From assembly GCA_963777565.1 (NCBI GenBank), contig CAVZQZ010000006.1, forward strand, positions 310,001 through 374,000: a DNA stretch of 64,000 nt, written 5' to 3'. The notes under the pieces are model-generated. The model was not told the DNA's origin. It worked only from the letters and a program-made list of their open reading frames with translations, and did no database searches. Of the stretch, positions 8,702 to 17,729 are shown one piece after another. The translations under genes were made by a program, and so were the position numbers. How positions within the stretch are numbered: the first letter of the stretch is position 1; each line of letters opens with the position of its first letter. The DNA comes from CALMEC01 sp963777565 (GTDB lineage Bacteria > Actinomycetota > Thermoleophilia > Miltoncostaeales > Miltoncostaeaceae).

Positions 8702-9364
8702 ATGCCCTCCGAACGGATCCCCGGCTTCCGCCTCGGCATCTACGTCTTCAAGGATGCGGAGATCGTCGATTTCGCCGCGCCTCACGGGGTGTTCTCCGTG
8801 GCGCGCCGGTTCGACCCGGAGCTCGACGCCTTCCTCATCGCCGACGCGATGCGACCGGTGCAGACCCAGGCAGGGTTCACGGTCATGCCGAACTACTGCT
8901 TCTCGGACCGCCCGGCGATGGACGCGTTCCTCATCCCCGGGGGCTTCGGGACCCGGCAGGAGATGCACAACCGCCGGTTGTTCGAGTTCATCGAGTCGCT
9001 CCCGGAGTCGACGTTGCTCACGAGCGTCTGCACCGGGTCGTGGATCTACGGCCGCATGGGCCTGCTGGACGGCGTGACCGCGACGAACCGTAAGGAACCG
9101 GATCGCGCCGAGCAGGGACCCAATGGCAAGGTGCCGATCGACCGGCTCGCCGACATCGCCCCGGCCTGCACGATCAGCCGCTCACGCGTCGTCGACGCCG
9201 GACGGATCGTGACCGCGGGCGGCATCACCTCCGGAATGGAGATGGGCTTCCACCTACTGCACCGCGCCGGCTATCCGGACGACCTGATCGCCGAGGTCGC
9301 CCGGGTCATGGAGTACTCGGCCGCCTACGACGTCTACCGGGAGGACGTGGAGTACGCCGCCTGA
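8702..9364 (+). CDS. DJ-1/PfpI family protein
   Basis: A 220-residue single-domain protein of the class I glutamine amidotransferase-like DJ-1/PfpI group. The nucleophile elbow is SVCTGSWIYG with Cys110, and the characteristic FLIPGGFGTR precedes it. ITAGGITSGMEMGFHLL near the C-terminus resembles isonitrile hydratases and the amidase-like domains of AraC-type activators. There is no DNA-binding domain, so it is a stand-alone enzyme, perhaps a hydratase or glyoxalase-like protein. The ATG at 8702 has GGAAAGGA about 7 bases upstream. Confidence 0.85.
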   Translation: MPSERIPGFRLGIYVFKDAEIVDFAAPHGVFSVARRFDPELDAFLIADAMRPVQTQAGFTVMPNYCFSDRPAMDAFLIPGGFGTRQEMHNRRLFEFIESLPESTLLTSVCTGSWIYGRMGLLDGVTATNRKEPDRAEQGPNGKVPIDRLADIAPACTISRSRVVDAGRIVTAGGITSGMEMGFHLLHRAGYPDDLIAEVARVMEYSAAYDVYREDVEYAA

Positions 9365-9375
9365 GTCGGCCGGGC

Positions 9376-9609
9376 TCAGCCCAACCGCTGGTCCAACACG
9401 ATCGCCGCGCGGATCAACGCCAGGTGGGTGAACGCCTGGGGAAAGTTGCCGAGCAGCTCGCCCCGCGGGCCGATCTCCTCTGAGTAGAGCCCCAGGTGGT
9501 TCGCGTACGTGAGGATCTTCTCGAACACGAGACGGGCCTCGCGCGCCCGTCCGGCGCGGGCGAGCGCCTCGACGTACCAGAAGCTGTCGTCCTCGAGCCG
9601 GACGGCGGG
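9376..9609 (-). pseudogene. C-terminal relic of a GH15 glucoamylase/trehalase-like gene
   Basis: About 78 codons reading PAVRLEDDSFWYVEALARAG, then ARLVFEKILTYANHLGLYSEEI and GELLGNFPQAFTHLALIRAA before a stop. This is the conserved C-terminal end of bacterial glycoside hydrolase family 15 proteins (about 600 residues). It starts immediately after the stop of the upstream MFS gene, so the first 500 or so residues are missing. A deletion that fused the tail to the MFS gene's 3' end is the simplest explanation. Confidence 0.75.
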
Positions 9610-10932
9610 CTACAGCGGGACGGGCACCTCGCTGAGCTTCCTCAACCCGTCCCTCGGCTCGGGGTCGGCGTCCGGTTGCGGCGCATCCGGGCTGATGAGA
9701 TCGCGGCCCCGGCCCTCGGGCAGCCCTCGCAGGAGCAGGAGGGACGCCATGAGCGAGCCTCCCAGGACGAGCATCGTCACGGAGGTGCTCATCGCCCCGG
9801 AAACGGCGCCGACCACGGCGAGGCCGATCGACCCGGCCGCGACCTGGCAGGAGATGACGACCGAGCTCAGCGTCGCGCGCAGCTCGGTCGGGAACAGCTC
9901 GGCCACGTAGGCGAGGGTCACCGTCACGAAGCACGCTCCCGCCGCGGCGGCGAGGAAGAACCCGGGGATGAAGAGGGAGCGCTGGCCGGTGAAGATCAAG
10001 ATGGTCCCCACCGTCGCCAGCACGTTCGCGACCGCCACCATCGGCTTGCGGCCGAGCAGGTCGCTCACCCGCCCCCCGAGGACGAACCCGAGCACGCCGA
10101 AGACCCCGGCCGTGACGATGATCACGCTGAAGCGCCCGCTCCACCCGTAGGTGTTCTGCGCGAGGTCGGAGGCGTAGAAGAAGCCTGTGGTCTGCACAAG
10201 GCCAAACGCGCTCACCAGTGCCACGGCCCGCATCAGCGTGCGGCGGTGGGCCCTGTCGACGCGCGGCCAGAACGACGTCTGAAGGCGATGCGCTCCACGG
10301 GCCGTCTCGAACGCCCGGGTCTCCTTGAGGCTGCGCCGCAGGTACACGACGATCCCGAGCGGGATGAGCGACACCAGGTAGAACAGGCGCCAGCCGAGCG
10401 AGGTGAGCGGCACGAGCACGATCAGGCCGCCGACGGCGCCGAAGCCGGCGCCGGACATCACGCCCAGGACCGAGATGCCCGCGCCGCGCCGGTGCGGGCG
10501 GAACTCCTCGGCGATGACGAGGTTGGCCAGCGTGGACTCCGTGGCAAGGAACACGCGGGCGAGCATCTGGATCGCCACGAAGGCGACGAAGGTGGTCGTG
10601 ACCGCCGTCAGGCCGGTGGCGAGGGTGAACACGGCGATGGACACGAAGAGCAGGGTGCGCCGCCCCCACCTGTCGGCCAGCCGCAGCACAGGGATGCTCG
10701 CGAAGGAGGCCAGGCGGATGAGCGCCACGCCGAAGACGAACGTTCCGATGCTGAGGCCCAATCCGTGGGCGAGAACCGGGGCGGCCAGCGTGAGCAGGGC
10801 GACGTCGTAGGTCTCGAAAAAGCCCGTCAGCGCGAGCGGAAGGAGGACCCTGCGCTCGTGCCGCGTGAACCGCTGTCTTGCGAATACCCTGATAACGAGA
10901 CCCTCTTCCCGCTCACCCGGTGGCGAGCTGCG
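9610..10932 (-). CDS. MFS transporter, sugar/metabolite:H+ symporter-like (start unclear)
   Basis: A major facilitator with motif A repeats LADRWGRRTLL and GGRVSDLLGRKPMVA, plus ELFPTELRATLSS typical of the metabolite:H+ and sugar porter groups. Homology-like sequence begins upstream as RRVLLPLALTGFFETYDVALLTLAAPVLAHGLG (first membrane span), but between the last in-frame stop (10933-10935) and TTG 10761 there is no ATG, GTG or TTG. Either translation starts at TTG 10761, losing span 1, or the 5' end carries an indel. The coordinates give the open-frame limit. The gene ends directly against a GH15 relic, so this locus has been rearranged. Confidence 0.75.
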   Translation of the reverse strand, partial: RSSPPGEREEGLVIRVFARQRFTRHERRVLLPLALTGFFETYDVALLTLAAPVLAHGLGLSIGTFVFGVALIRLASFASIPVLRLADRWGRRTLLFVSIAVFTLATGLTAVTTTFVAFVAIQMLARVFLATESTLANLVIAEEFRPHRRGAGISVLGVMSGAGFGAVGGLIVLVPLTSLGWRLFYLVSLIPLGIVVYLRRSLKETRAFETARGAHRLQTSFWPRVDRAHRRTLMRAVALVSAFGLVQTTGFFYASDLAQNTYGWSGRFSVIIVTAGVFGVLGFVLGGRVSDLLGRKPMVAVANVLATVGTILIFTGQRSLFIPGFFLAAAAGACFVTVTLAYVAELFPTELRATLSSVVISCQVAAGSIGLAVVGAVSGAMSTSVTMLVLGGSLMASLLLLRGLPEGRGRDLISPDAPQPDADPEPRDGLRKLSEVPVPL

Positions 10933-11197
10933 TCACGAGGGAGTGGGAGGGTCCCCTTCGCGGCACGGTGGCCTATTGCTTGAGACTACGCCCTCCAGAC
11001 CAGCCCGGCGAAATCGAGCGGCCCCGCTGCGTCGCGACCCGGCTCGGTAAACGTTTGATCGGCGTTCCCGCCGGAAAGCTGTAGGGGCGTGCGCTCAACG
11101 GGCGCGGCGGAAGAAGAGCAGCGGGCATTCTGCCCTGAAGATCCAGGTGTGCGGCGCCTTCCGCACCGACTTCCGATCGCCCTCCCATAATGGCGAC

Positions 11198-13090
11198 ATG
11201 CACCGCTTCCTCGTCGCCGCCCTCGCCGCCCTCGGCCTCGCTCTCGTCGCCGTTCCGGCCGATGCTGCCCGCACCGTCTACCGGGGCCAATGGCAGTGCG
11301 ACGACCGGGGGACCATCCTGCCGCTCGGCGGAATCGAGCTGCAGCTCTGGCGCCGCGGCAGCCCCGATTTCCTCCCGGTCGAGTGGGTCGGGGGGATCGA
11401 CGACCGCGGCTTCGCCGAGCCGGACGGCACGTTCTCCCTCACCGCGACTGACGGCGAGGACAACCACTTCGTCCGGATGGCGCTGCGCGACAGCGCCGGC
11501 GTGCACCTCAAGGACTTCTGGGGAATCAACGACTGGTCGGTCGACTCGGGTGGCGCACGCAACGACGTACCCGTTCGCGACCTCGGCGGTCTGCTGTTCT
11601 CGACTCCCGGGCAGTCGCACAAGTGCGCTGTCTGGCGCGGGTTCCATCTCGCCCACCGCGACTTCCGCGACGTGACGGGCGTCAACCCACCGTCCGGCGG
11701 GTTGTTGATCAACGCCGATGCCATCACCGCCGGCGTGCCGTTCACCCCCCACACCACGATCATGTGGCCGTCCGGGTTCCCCGTCGGCTACGGCGGTGGC
11801 GGCGACGACAGCATCACCCGCCACGAGTTCGGCCACGTCATCCGCCACGGCTACGACGGCGACCTCGGCCACTTCCTGGGCGACGTCGTCACCCACAACT
11901 ACCTGCAGAACCACGAGCCCTGCAACAAGACCGGGCTCGGGTTCGCGTTCAACGAAGGGTGGGCCGAGTACTGGGCCCGTGACTACGCGCCGGCACCGGC
12001 GTGCCCGGGCCGCGCCGCCGACGACTACGAGGTCGAGGGCAACGTCGCGGCGGCCCTCACCGACCTCGCGGCCAACTGCTTCTCCGGCAGCCGCGCGGCG
12101 ATGGTGAACATCCTGCGGGCCAACCCCGGCGTCATCCACTCATTCCAGGACTTCCGGGCGCTGGTCGCATGCCCCGCCCCGCTTGTCGTGACCCCGGCGC
12201 CGCCGCGGCCCACGATCGCCATACAGCTCTCGGCGAGCCGGCGCGCCGCGCTCGCACGCGCCCAGGTGCGGGCAGTCGATGCGCGGCTCCGGCGACTCCA
12301 GGTCGAGCTGAATCTCGCGGACCGGCGCGCGAGGAACGTCGTGGCGTGCGAGCGGACTCCGTGCAACGCGGCCCTGCGACGGGCGATGGAGCCCGCGGTG
12401 CTCCGAACCGAGATCGGCCTGGCCAGACTCGTGCGCCGCACCGTGGACGACCTCGACTCGGTGAAGGAGCAACGGGCCGTCGGCAAGCTCACCATCGCCT
12501 CCGCGACTCGCCGGATGAAGGCCGTCGAGCGCGCCAACCGCATCCTGGCCGCCAAGGTGTCGGCCGACGGGATCCGGGACGCGCTCGTCGCCGGCGGCTC
12601 CGTGTTCTCCAAGGACAAGAGCCGCGCCACGCGCAGGCTCCGCGCCCGCCTCGTGGGGCGCCTTGCCACCTTCCGCAAGGCCCAGCGCAGTGCGAGCGGC
12701 GCCCCCGGCCTCGCGCTCGACCAGGCGGTCGTCGATCGCATCCGCAGGGTGCAGCCGAAGCCGTTCCCAGACCCGGAGCCGCCGCCGGTGCTCGACCAGC
12801 GTCAGATCTCGACGCTCTCCCTCAACTGCCCAACGGGCGGTAAGACCGGCGGCACCGCCGGCATCACCGGCACGCTGTCGCCGCCCGTCAGCGGCGCCGC
12901 GATCGCGCTGCATGTCACGCCGCCGGGCGCGGCGGAGGCCGTCCAGTCGCTCGCGACGGACGCAGCCGGCGCCTTCGGCACCGGCGTCCCGACGCCGACC
13001 CCCGGTACGTATACGGTCTTCGCCCGCTGGCCGGGCGACGCGGCCGTTCGTCCCGACGACTCACCGAGCTGCCAGATCGTCGTGACCTAG
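11198..13090 (+). CDS. Secreted HEXXH metallopeptidase-like protein
   Basis: A 630-residue exported protein. Residues 1-24 are a signal peptide (MHRFLVAALAALGLALVAVP, cleaved near ADAA). HEFGH at 209-213 is a zinc-metallopeptidase HEXXH motif, with GFAFNEGWAEYW about 40 residues on offering a third glutamate ligand as in gluzincins. Residues 340-570 are charged and helical (RRLQVELNLADRRARN, SATRRMKAVERANRIL), and the last 80 or so look like a carboxypeptidase-regulatory/Ig-like beta domain. A CATAAT hexamer 6 bases before the ATG implies a leaderless start; an ATG-like start at 11147 would precede the signal peptide. Substrate unknown. Confidence 0.75.
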   Translation: MHRFLVAALAALGLALVAVPADAARTVYRGQWQCDDRGTILPLGGIELQLWRRGSPDFLPVEWVGGIDDRGFAEPDGTFSLTATDGEDNHFVRMALRDSAGVHLKDFWGINDWSVDSGGARNDVPVRDLGGLLFSTPGQSHKCAVWRGFHLAHRDFRDVTGVNPPSGGLLINADAITAGVPFTPHTTIMWPSGFPVGYGGGGDDSITRHEFGHVIRHGYDGDLGHFLGDVVTHNYLQNHEPCNKTGLGFAFNEGWAEYWARDYAPAPACPGRAADDYEVEGNVAAALTDLAANCFSGSRAAMVNILRANPGVIHSFQDFRALVACPAPLVVTPAPPRPTIAIQLSASRRAALARAQVRAVDARLRRLQVELNLADRRARNVVACERTPCNAALRRAMEPAVLRTEIGLARLVRRTVDDLDSVKEQRAVGKLTIASATRRMKAVERANRILAAKVSADGIRDALVAGGSVFSKDKSRATRRLRARLVGRLATFRKAQRSASGAPGLALDQAVVDRIRRVQPKPFPDPEPPPVLDQRQISTLSLNCPTGGKTGGTAGITGTLSPPVSGAAIALHVTPPGAAEAVQSLATDAAGAFGTGVPTPTPGTYTVFARWPGDAAVRPDDSPSCQIVVT

Positions 13091-13153
13091 CTATTCCGTC
13101 TCAAAGGCCGTCCGGCCCGGCCATTCACGCTCGTCGAGGTGTCAGTGTCCGGC

Positions 13154-13470
13154 CTAATCCGCAAGCGCCGCTCGCCAGCCGCCGAAGCCCATGATCTCGG
13201 TCGCATCGTCGAGGGCCCGCGGCTCGCAGACGAACCCTTTCACCTCGGTGCCGGCCTCCAAGCGCACCGTTCCGTCGCGAGCGGCGGCGGTACCTGTCCG
13301 ACGAAGCTGCCGAACTCCGCCGTCCCGAACTCCCAGATCTCGACCTCGACGCCGGCGCCGGGGGGTGGCGTGCACGTTTCCCGGCTTGGACCCTTCGCTC
13401 CGGGCGAGTCGGACAGCCGGTAGGTCGCGGCGGTGCGCGTGGCCGCGCGCTCGATCAGGTCGCGGTGATC
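13154..13470 (-). pseudogene. C-terminal relic of allophanate hydrolase
   Basis: Reading across two frames gives RTAATYRLSDSPG, GVEVEIWEFGTAEFGSFVGQ, then VRLEAGTEVKGFVCEPRALD and EIMGFGGWRAALAD with a stop. This matches the C-terminal gamma-glutamylcyclotransferase-like domain of allophanate hydrolases, which complete urea or cyanurate breakdown. The amidase domain (about 450 residues) is missing and at least one frame change occurs near 13380. No urea carboxylase gene is nearby. Clearly a gene remnant. Confidence 0.7.
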
Positions 13471-13574
13471 TCGGCGCGCGACGGGGTGGTCACCGAACTT
13501 CGCTGCGGCCCCGGCGATATCGTCGAGCCCGGGCAGCCGCTCGTCGTGCTCGCAGTCGGCGGGTGAGCTGCTGC

Positions 13575-14276
13575 TCAGCCGGCGTTCGACCGGCGAGCCC
13601 GGGACCGGGCTCGCGGTGCGCTCAGCGCTGCAGCCGGCGGCGGCGCGGCACGATCCAACCGCTCCCTGATCGCCAAGCGCGCACGGTCCAGGGCACCCAG
13701 GTCGTGGAAGAAGATGAACGCGATATTCGCTCCCAAGAGGAGCGAGTCGATCTCGAAGACCATCTGTGCGACATCGGCCTGCGCTTCGATCTCGCCGAGC
13801 TCCTTCGCCCGCGCGATGACGGTCGCGAAGCCGGCCAGGATCCCGGAGTAGACCTCACGCACGTGATCGGCCACCGGCCCCTGCTTGGCGTCGAGTTCGG
13901 CGGCGGCGGAGATGAAGAAGCACCCCCCGGGGAACACGCGCCGCTCGAGGTAGGACAGGAACGCCTCACACAGCCCGACGATCTGCGCCACCCCCTCCGG
14001 CGCCGCGAGACCGGGCTGCGTCACCTCGCGATCCATGATCTCGAACGCGGTGTCGATCGTCGCGAGTTGGAGCTCCTCCTTGGAGCCGAAATGGGCGTAC
14101 AGGCCGCTCTTGCTCATGCCGACGTGCTCGGCCAGGCGGCCGATGGAGAGGCCATCCAGACCCTCGATCGTCGCGAGCTCGGCGGCCGCCTTGAGGATCG
14201 CCTGCCGGCTTCGCTCGCCGTCGGCCCTGTGCCGGCGCCCGTCCTCACGCCCTGCCGGTCGCTCCTTGGTGCTCAT
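13575..14276 (-). CDS. TetR/AcrR family repressor
   Basis: 233 residues. The N-terminal helix-turn-helix is SRQAILKAAAELATIEGLDG followed by LSIGRLAEHVGMSKSGLYAHFGSKEELQ (about residues 22-70), the TetR signature. The C-terminal domain has FLSYLERRVFPGGCFFISAAAELDAK, as in TetR proteins with the C_13/C_39-type ligand domain. It is transcribed away from the BBE oxidoreductase gene; the 72-base gap holds two matching operator palindromes, so it almost certainly represses both that gene and itself. ATG start at 14276, with TACCTT close upstream suggesting a short or absent leader. Confidence 0.9.
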   Translation of the reverse strand: MSTKERPAGREDGRRHRADGERSRQAILKAAAELATIEGLDGLSIGRLAEHVGMSKSGLYAHFGSKEELQLATIDTAFEIMDREVTQPGLAAPEGVAQIVGLCEAFLSYLERRVFPGGCFFISAAAELDAKQGPVADHVREVYSGILAGFATVIARAKELGEIEAQADVAQMVFEIDSLLLGANIAFIFFHDLGALDRARLAIRERLDRAAPPPAAALSAPRARSRARRSNAG

Positions 14277-14278
14277 AC

Positions 14279-14327
14279 TTGACAAGGTAGCACGATCGGT
14301 CGTACTGTAAAAAGCACGACCGTTCGT
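14279..14327 (+). promoter_or_regulatory. Divergent promoter with two TetR operators
   Basis: TTGACA (14279-14284), 18-base spacer, TACTGT (14303-14308) drives the BBE gene. ACGATCGGTCGT (14292-14303) lies between the boxes and ACGACCGTTCGT (14316-14327) just downstream; each is a near-palindrome and each is close to the other's reverse complement. Occupancy would block the plus promoter at both -10 and start site. Confidence 0.75.
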
Positions 14328-14348
14328 ATCAACTGAGGAGGCATTCCC

Positions 14349-15773
14349 ATGAGCACTACCCCGATCGACCAGACCCACTTGCCGTCGCTCGACGACGAGG
14401 TGATCGAGGCATTCGCGTCCGGACTCCGCGGCCGGGTGGTCCGCCCGGGCGACGGCGACTACGACGAGGCCCGTCAGGTGTGGAACGGCATGATCGACAA
14501 GCGGCCGGCCCTCATCGCGCTGTGCGAGGGCGTCGCCGACGTCGTGGCAGCCGTCAACCTCGCCCGCGAGCACGAGCTGCTCGTCGCCGTCCGAGGCGGC
14601 GGACACAACGTCGCCGGCACCGCGGTGTGCGACGGCGGCATCGTGATCGACCTCTCGCGCATGCGCGGCGTGCGCGTCGACCCCGAGCAGCAGCGGGTCT
14701 GGGCGCAGGGCGGATGCACCTGGGGCGACGTCGACCGCGAGACCCAGCTGTTCGGCCTGGCGGTCCCGGGCGGCGTCGTGTCCCAGACCGGCATCGCGGG
14801 CCTGACCCTCTCCGGCGGTTTCTCGAACCAGCGGCGCGCCCACGGCATGTCCATCGACAACCTCGTCGCATGCGACGTCGTCACCGCCGATGGCAGCTAC
14901 GTCCGCGCCAGCGGGGACGAGCACGCCGACTTGTTCTGGGCGCTGCGCGGCGGCGGCGGGAACTTCGGGGTGGTGACGGCGTTCGAATACCGGGCGCACC
15001 AGCTCGGGCCCGAGGTGTACCACGCCCAGGTCATGTACCCGGTCGAGCACGCCCAGGAGGTCATCGCCGGTTGGCGCGACGCCGTCGCCGGAATGCCCGA
15101 CGCCGTGACGTCGGACGTCGCGTTCTGGTCGTTCCCTCCCGACCCCGCCCTGCCGCAGGAGTTGCACGGCATGCCATTCGTGGCCGTGCTGGCGCAGTAC
15201 GTCGGGCCGGTGGACGAAGCGGAACGCACCCTGCAACCGCTCCGGCAACTGGGGACTCCGATCGTCGACGCGAGCGGCGTCGTCCCGTACCTCGCGCTGC
15301 AGTCGGCGCTCGACGCGCTCTTCCCGGTCGGTGCCCGGTACTACTGGAAGGGCCTCTACCTCGACCGTCTCGACCGGGAGGCGATCGAACTGATCAGCGA
15401 GCACTCGCTCGCGACGCCGTCGCTTCTCAGCCCGATCGTCGTACGCCACCTCGGAGGCGCGATCGGACGCGTTCCGGCCGAGGCGACCGCGTTCGGCGAC
15501 CGCAGCGCCCCGTTCCACCTCTCCATCGACGCGACGTGGACGGACCCGGCGGACGACGCCCGCAACATCGACTGGACGCGGGAATTCTGGGCGGCGGCGC
15601 AGCCGTTCTCCTCGGGGCAGATCTACTTCAACTTCGCGGGGATGATGGAGGAAGGCGACGCGGCCATCCGGACGAGCTACGGGCGCAACTACGAGCGGCT
15701 CGTCGACATCAAGACGGCCTACGACCCGTCCAACCTGTTCCGCCTCAACCCGAACATCCAGCCCAGGCACTGA
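14349..15773 (+). CDS. FAD-binding oxidoreductase with BBE domain
   Basis: 474 residues, berberine-bridge-enzyme-like flavoprotein. The FAD-binding domain has VRGGGHNVAG with His86 as the expected 8-alpha-histidyl attachment site, then GGCTWGDVD and GGNFGVVT. The C-terminal BBE segment YGRNYERLVDIKTAYDPSNLFRLNPNI is complete. The second FAD-bonding cysteine found in bicovalent members is not apparent (the equivalent region reads GGVVSQTGIAG), so FAD is probably held by His alone. Such enzymes oxidise alcohols, sugars or aromatic natural products; the substrate is presumably what the TetR protein senses. GAGGAGG precedes the ATG. Confidence 0.9.
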   Translation: MSTTPIDQTHLPSLDDEVIEAFASGLRGRVVRPGDGDYDEARQVWNGMIDKRPALIALCEGVADVVAAVNLAREHELLVAVRGGGHNVAGTAVCDGGIVIDLSRMRGVRVDPEQQRVWAQGGCTWGDVDRETQLFGLAVPGGVVSQTGIAGLTLSGGFSNQRRAHGMSIDNLVACDVVTADGSYVRASGDEHADLFWALRGGGGNFGVVTAFEYRAHQLGPEVYHAQVMYPVEHAQEVIAGWRDAVAGMPDAVTSDVAFWSFPPDPALPQELHGMPFVAVLAQYVGPVDEAERTLQPLRQLGTPIVDASGVVPYLALQSALDALFPVGARYYWKGLYLDRLDREAIELISEHSLATPSLLSPIVVRHLGGAIGRVPAEATAFGDRSAPFHLSIDATWTDPADDARNIDWTREFWAAAQPFSSGQIYFNFAGMMEEGDAAIRTSYGRNYERLVDIKTAYDPSNLFRLNPNIQPRH

Positions 15774-15780
15774 GCCCGTG

Positions 15781-15820
15781 GCGGGGGCGCGGCGAGCCGA
15801 TGGCCGTTACGCGCCCCCGC
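15781..15820. terminator. Bidirectional terminator between convergent genes
   Basis: Perfect 10-bp stem GCGGGGGCGC / GCGCCCCCGC with a 20-base loop, between the stops of the BBE gene and the RibD-like reductase; it includes the last codons of the latter. Confidence 0.55.
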
Positions 15821-16457
15821 TTCGGACGTACGAGAAATGCGCCGCGGCGGGTGAGCTCACGATGCTCACCAGCTCGAACCCGGTCGGTCCGCCGTCGAGG
15901 TGGTCGAACAGCCGGGAGCCCGAGCCGAGAAGCAGCGGGGACATGTGGATGCCCATCTCGTCGACGAGCTGCGCGCGCAGGTACTGCTGGGCCGTCTCGG
16001 CGCCTCCGCCGATCGAGGCGTCGCGACCGCCGGCCGCGTCGAAGGCGCGCTGGAGGGCCGCCTCGATGCCGTCGGTGACGAAGTGGAAGGTCGTTCCGCC
16101 CTGCATCTGCACCGGCTCCCGCGCATGGTGGGTCAGGACGAACACGGGGTGGTGAAACGGTGGGTCGTCGCCCCACCATCCGTTCCAGGCCTCGGCGCCC
16201 CACGACCCGCGGACCGGTCCGAACATGTTGCGCCCCATGATCGTCGCGCCGATGTTCGCGAACGACGCGGCGGCGATGTCGTCGTCCAGGCCGGCCTCCC
16301 CGCCCTCCATTCCGTGCATGGCGCGGAACGCACGGGTCGCGAACGCCCAGCGGTGCAACTCGAGACCCCCTTCGCCGAGCGGGTTCTGGAGGCTCTGACG
16401 TGGACCGGCCACGTACCCGTCGAGTGACATCGTGAGGTTGAGTCTGAGCTTCGCCAT
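15807..16457 (-). CDS. Dihydrofolate reductase/RibD C-terminal-like reductase
   Basis: 216 residues beginning MAKLRLNLTMSLDGYVAGP, the standard opening of RibD_C-type reductases. ATIMGRNMFGPVRG (with the G-R-x-M/T-x-G NADPH-loop), VFVLTHHAREP, and DASIGGGAETAQQYLRAQLVDEMGIHMSPLLLGSG follow in the right order. These stand-alone proteins bind NADPH; most lack an assigned substrate and are not the folate-pathway enzyme. GGGAGG lies 5 bases before the ATG. The frame extends upstream without support. Confidence 0.88.
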   Translation of the reverse strand: MAKLRLNLTMSLDGYVAGPRQSLQNPLGEGGLELHRWAFATRAFRAMHGMEGGEAGLDDDIAAASFANIGATIMGRNMFGPVRGSWGAEAWNGWWGDDPPFHHPVFVLTHHAREPVQMQGGTTFHFVTDGIEAALQRAFDAAGGRDASIGGGAETAQQYLRAQLVDEMGIHMSPLLLGSGSRLFDHLDGGPTGFELVSIVSSPAAAHFSYVRSGGA

Positions 16458-16637
16458 CACGCCTCCCGCGGTCGCCTGAACACTACGACGATCACCGTCG
16501 CGGCGATTTCCGCGCACGTTGCGTGCATTTCGCGGTCCGGCCTGAGTGCCTCAGGTAGTGAAAGCTGTTGAATCGCCCTACCGGGCCTGGCGGCCGGGCG
16601 AACGCCAGACGGCCGGGACAACGCGAAAGGGGGAAGT

Positions 16638-17720
16638 ATGAGCGCACGCAATGTGCTGATCGCAGCGACGATCGCCGCAGTTGCGGTCGTGCCTGCTGCG
16701 ATGGGTCACGGCGGGAAGAAGACCGCGGACACCCCGACGCTGACGCCGGTGGCGGAGAACCTCGCCGGGCCGCTCCAGCTCGCCGTGGGCCGCCACGACA
16801 CGATCTACGTCGGCCAGTCCTTCGCGGGCCTCCTCACGAAGATCAAGGGCGCGGACCGGCGCGACATCGCCTCCGTTCCCGGCGGGGAGATCTCCGGAGT
16901 CTCCCTGTCTCGAAGGGGCCACGGCGTCTATTACACCGTGACGACGGCGGCGCCGGACAAGTCACCGATCACGAACCTCAGCAAGGTCCGGCACGGGTCC
17001 TCATCCGTCATCGCGGACCTCCAGGCCTACGAGGCGGCGAACAACCCGGACCAGATCAACACCTACGGATTCGTCGGCATCACCCCCGCGTGCGCCGCGC
17101 AGGTGCCCGCGGGCGAGGGACCGCCGCCGACGTACACCGGAATCGTCGAGTCGCACCCGTATGCGAGCGCAGCAGCCCGGAAGGGCGTCTACATCGCCGA
17201 CGCCGCGGCCAACGCGGTGCTCCAGGTGTCGCGCAAGGGCACGGTGCGCACCGTCGCGGTGCTCCCGCCGCAGCCGCTCGTCGTGACCGCCGAGCTGGCG
17301 AAGGGCCAGGGGCTCCCCGACTGCACCGTCGGCCTGACGTACAACTTCGAGCCGGTCCCGACCGACGTCGAGGTGGGCAAGGACGGCTGGCTCTACGTCA
17401 CGACGCTCCCGGGCGGTCCGGAGGACCCGAGCTTCCCGCCGCGCGGCGGCGTCTGGAAGATCAACCCGTGGAACGGCAACGCGACGCAGCTCGCGGGCGG
17501 CCTGGCCGGGGCGACGAACCTGGCGCTCGGCCGTCACGGCACCATCTACGTGAGCGAGATCTTCGCCGGTCGCGTGTCGCGGATCGACCACGGCACGGTG
17601 ACCCCACTGATCGACCTGCCGAGCCCGGCGGCGCTCGAGTACGACGACGGCAAGCTGTACGTCGGCTACGACGTGTTCGAGCCCAACGGAAACGGCAAGG
17701 TGGGCACCATCTCCTGGTAG
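16638..17720 (+). CDS. ScyD/ScyE family secreted beta-propeller protein
   Basis: 360 residues with an N-terminal signal peptide (MSARNVLIAATIAAVAVVPA). The body repeats LAVGRHDTIYVGQSFAGLLTKI, VEVGKDGWLYVTTLPGG and LALGRHGTIYVSEIFAGRVSRI, blades of an NHL/six-bladed propeller as in the ScyD/ScyE family. ScyD and ScyE are named from the cyanobacterial scytonemin cluster, but actinobacterial members are lone secreted proteins of unknown role. AAAGGGGGAA precedes the ATG and a perfect hairpin follows the stop. Confidence 0.85.
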   Translation: MSARNVLIAATIAAVAVVPAAMGHGGKKTADTPTLTPVAENLAGPLQLAVGRHDTIYVGQSFAGLLTKIKGADRRDIASVPGGEISGVSLSRRGHGVYYTVTTAAPDKSPITNLSKVRHGSSSVIADLQAYEAANNPDQINTYGFVGITPACAAQVPAGEGPPPTYTGIVESHPYASAAARKGVYIADAAANAVLQVSRKGTVRTVAVLPPQPLVVTAELAKGQGLPDCTVGLTYNFEPVPTDVEVGKDGWLYVTTLPGGPEDPSFPPRGGVWKINPWNGNATQLAGGLAGATNLALGRHGTIYVSEIFAGRVSRIDHGTVTPLIDLPSPAALEYDDGKLYVGYDVFEPNGNGKVGTISW

Positions 17721-17729
17721 TCGTTTCGC

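Noticed and set aside
6965..9364. Apparent 799-residue protein joining junk to a DJ-1/PfpI domain
   Set aside because: Only the last 220 codons (from 8702) are real; the rest is another frame of the MarR and MFS genes.
10973..12139. Minus-strand 388-codon frame opposite the secreted metallopeptidase
   Set aside because: The plus strand has a signal peptide and HEXXH motif; the minus frame is low complexity.
13575..15770. Apparent 731-residue fusion with a C-terminal TetR domain
   Set aside because: The upstream part is antisense to the BBE gene; the TetR start at 14276 is clear.
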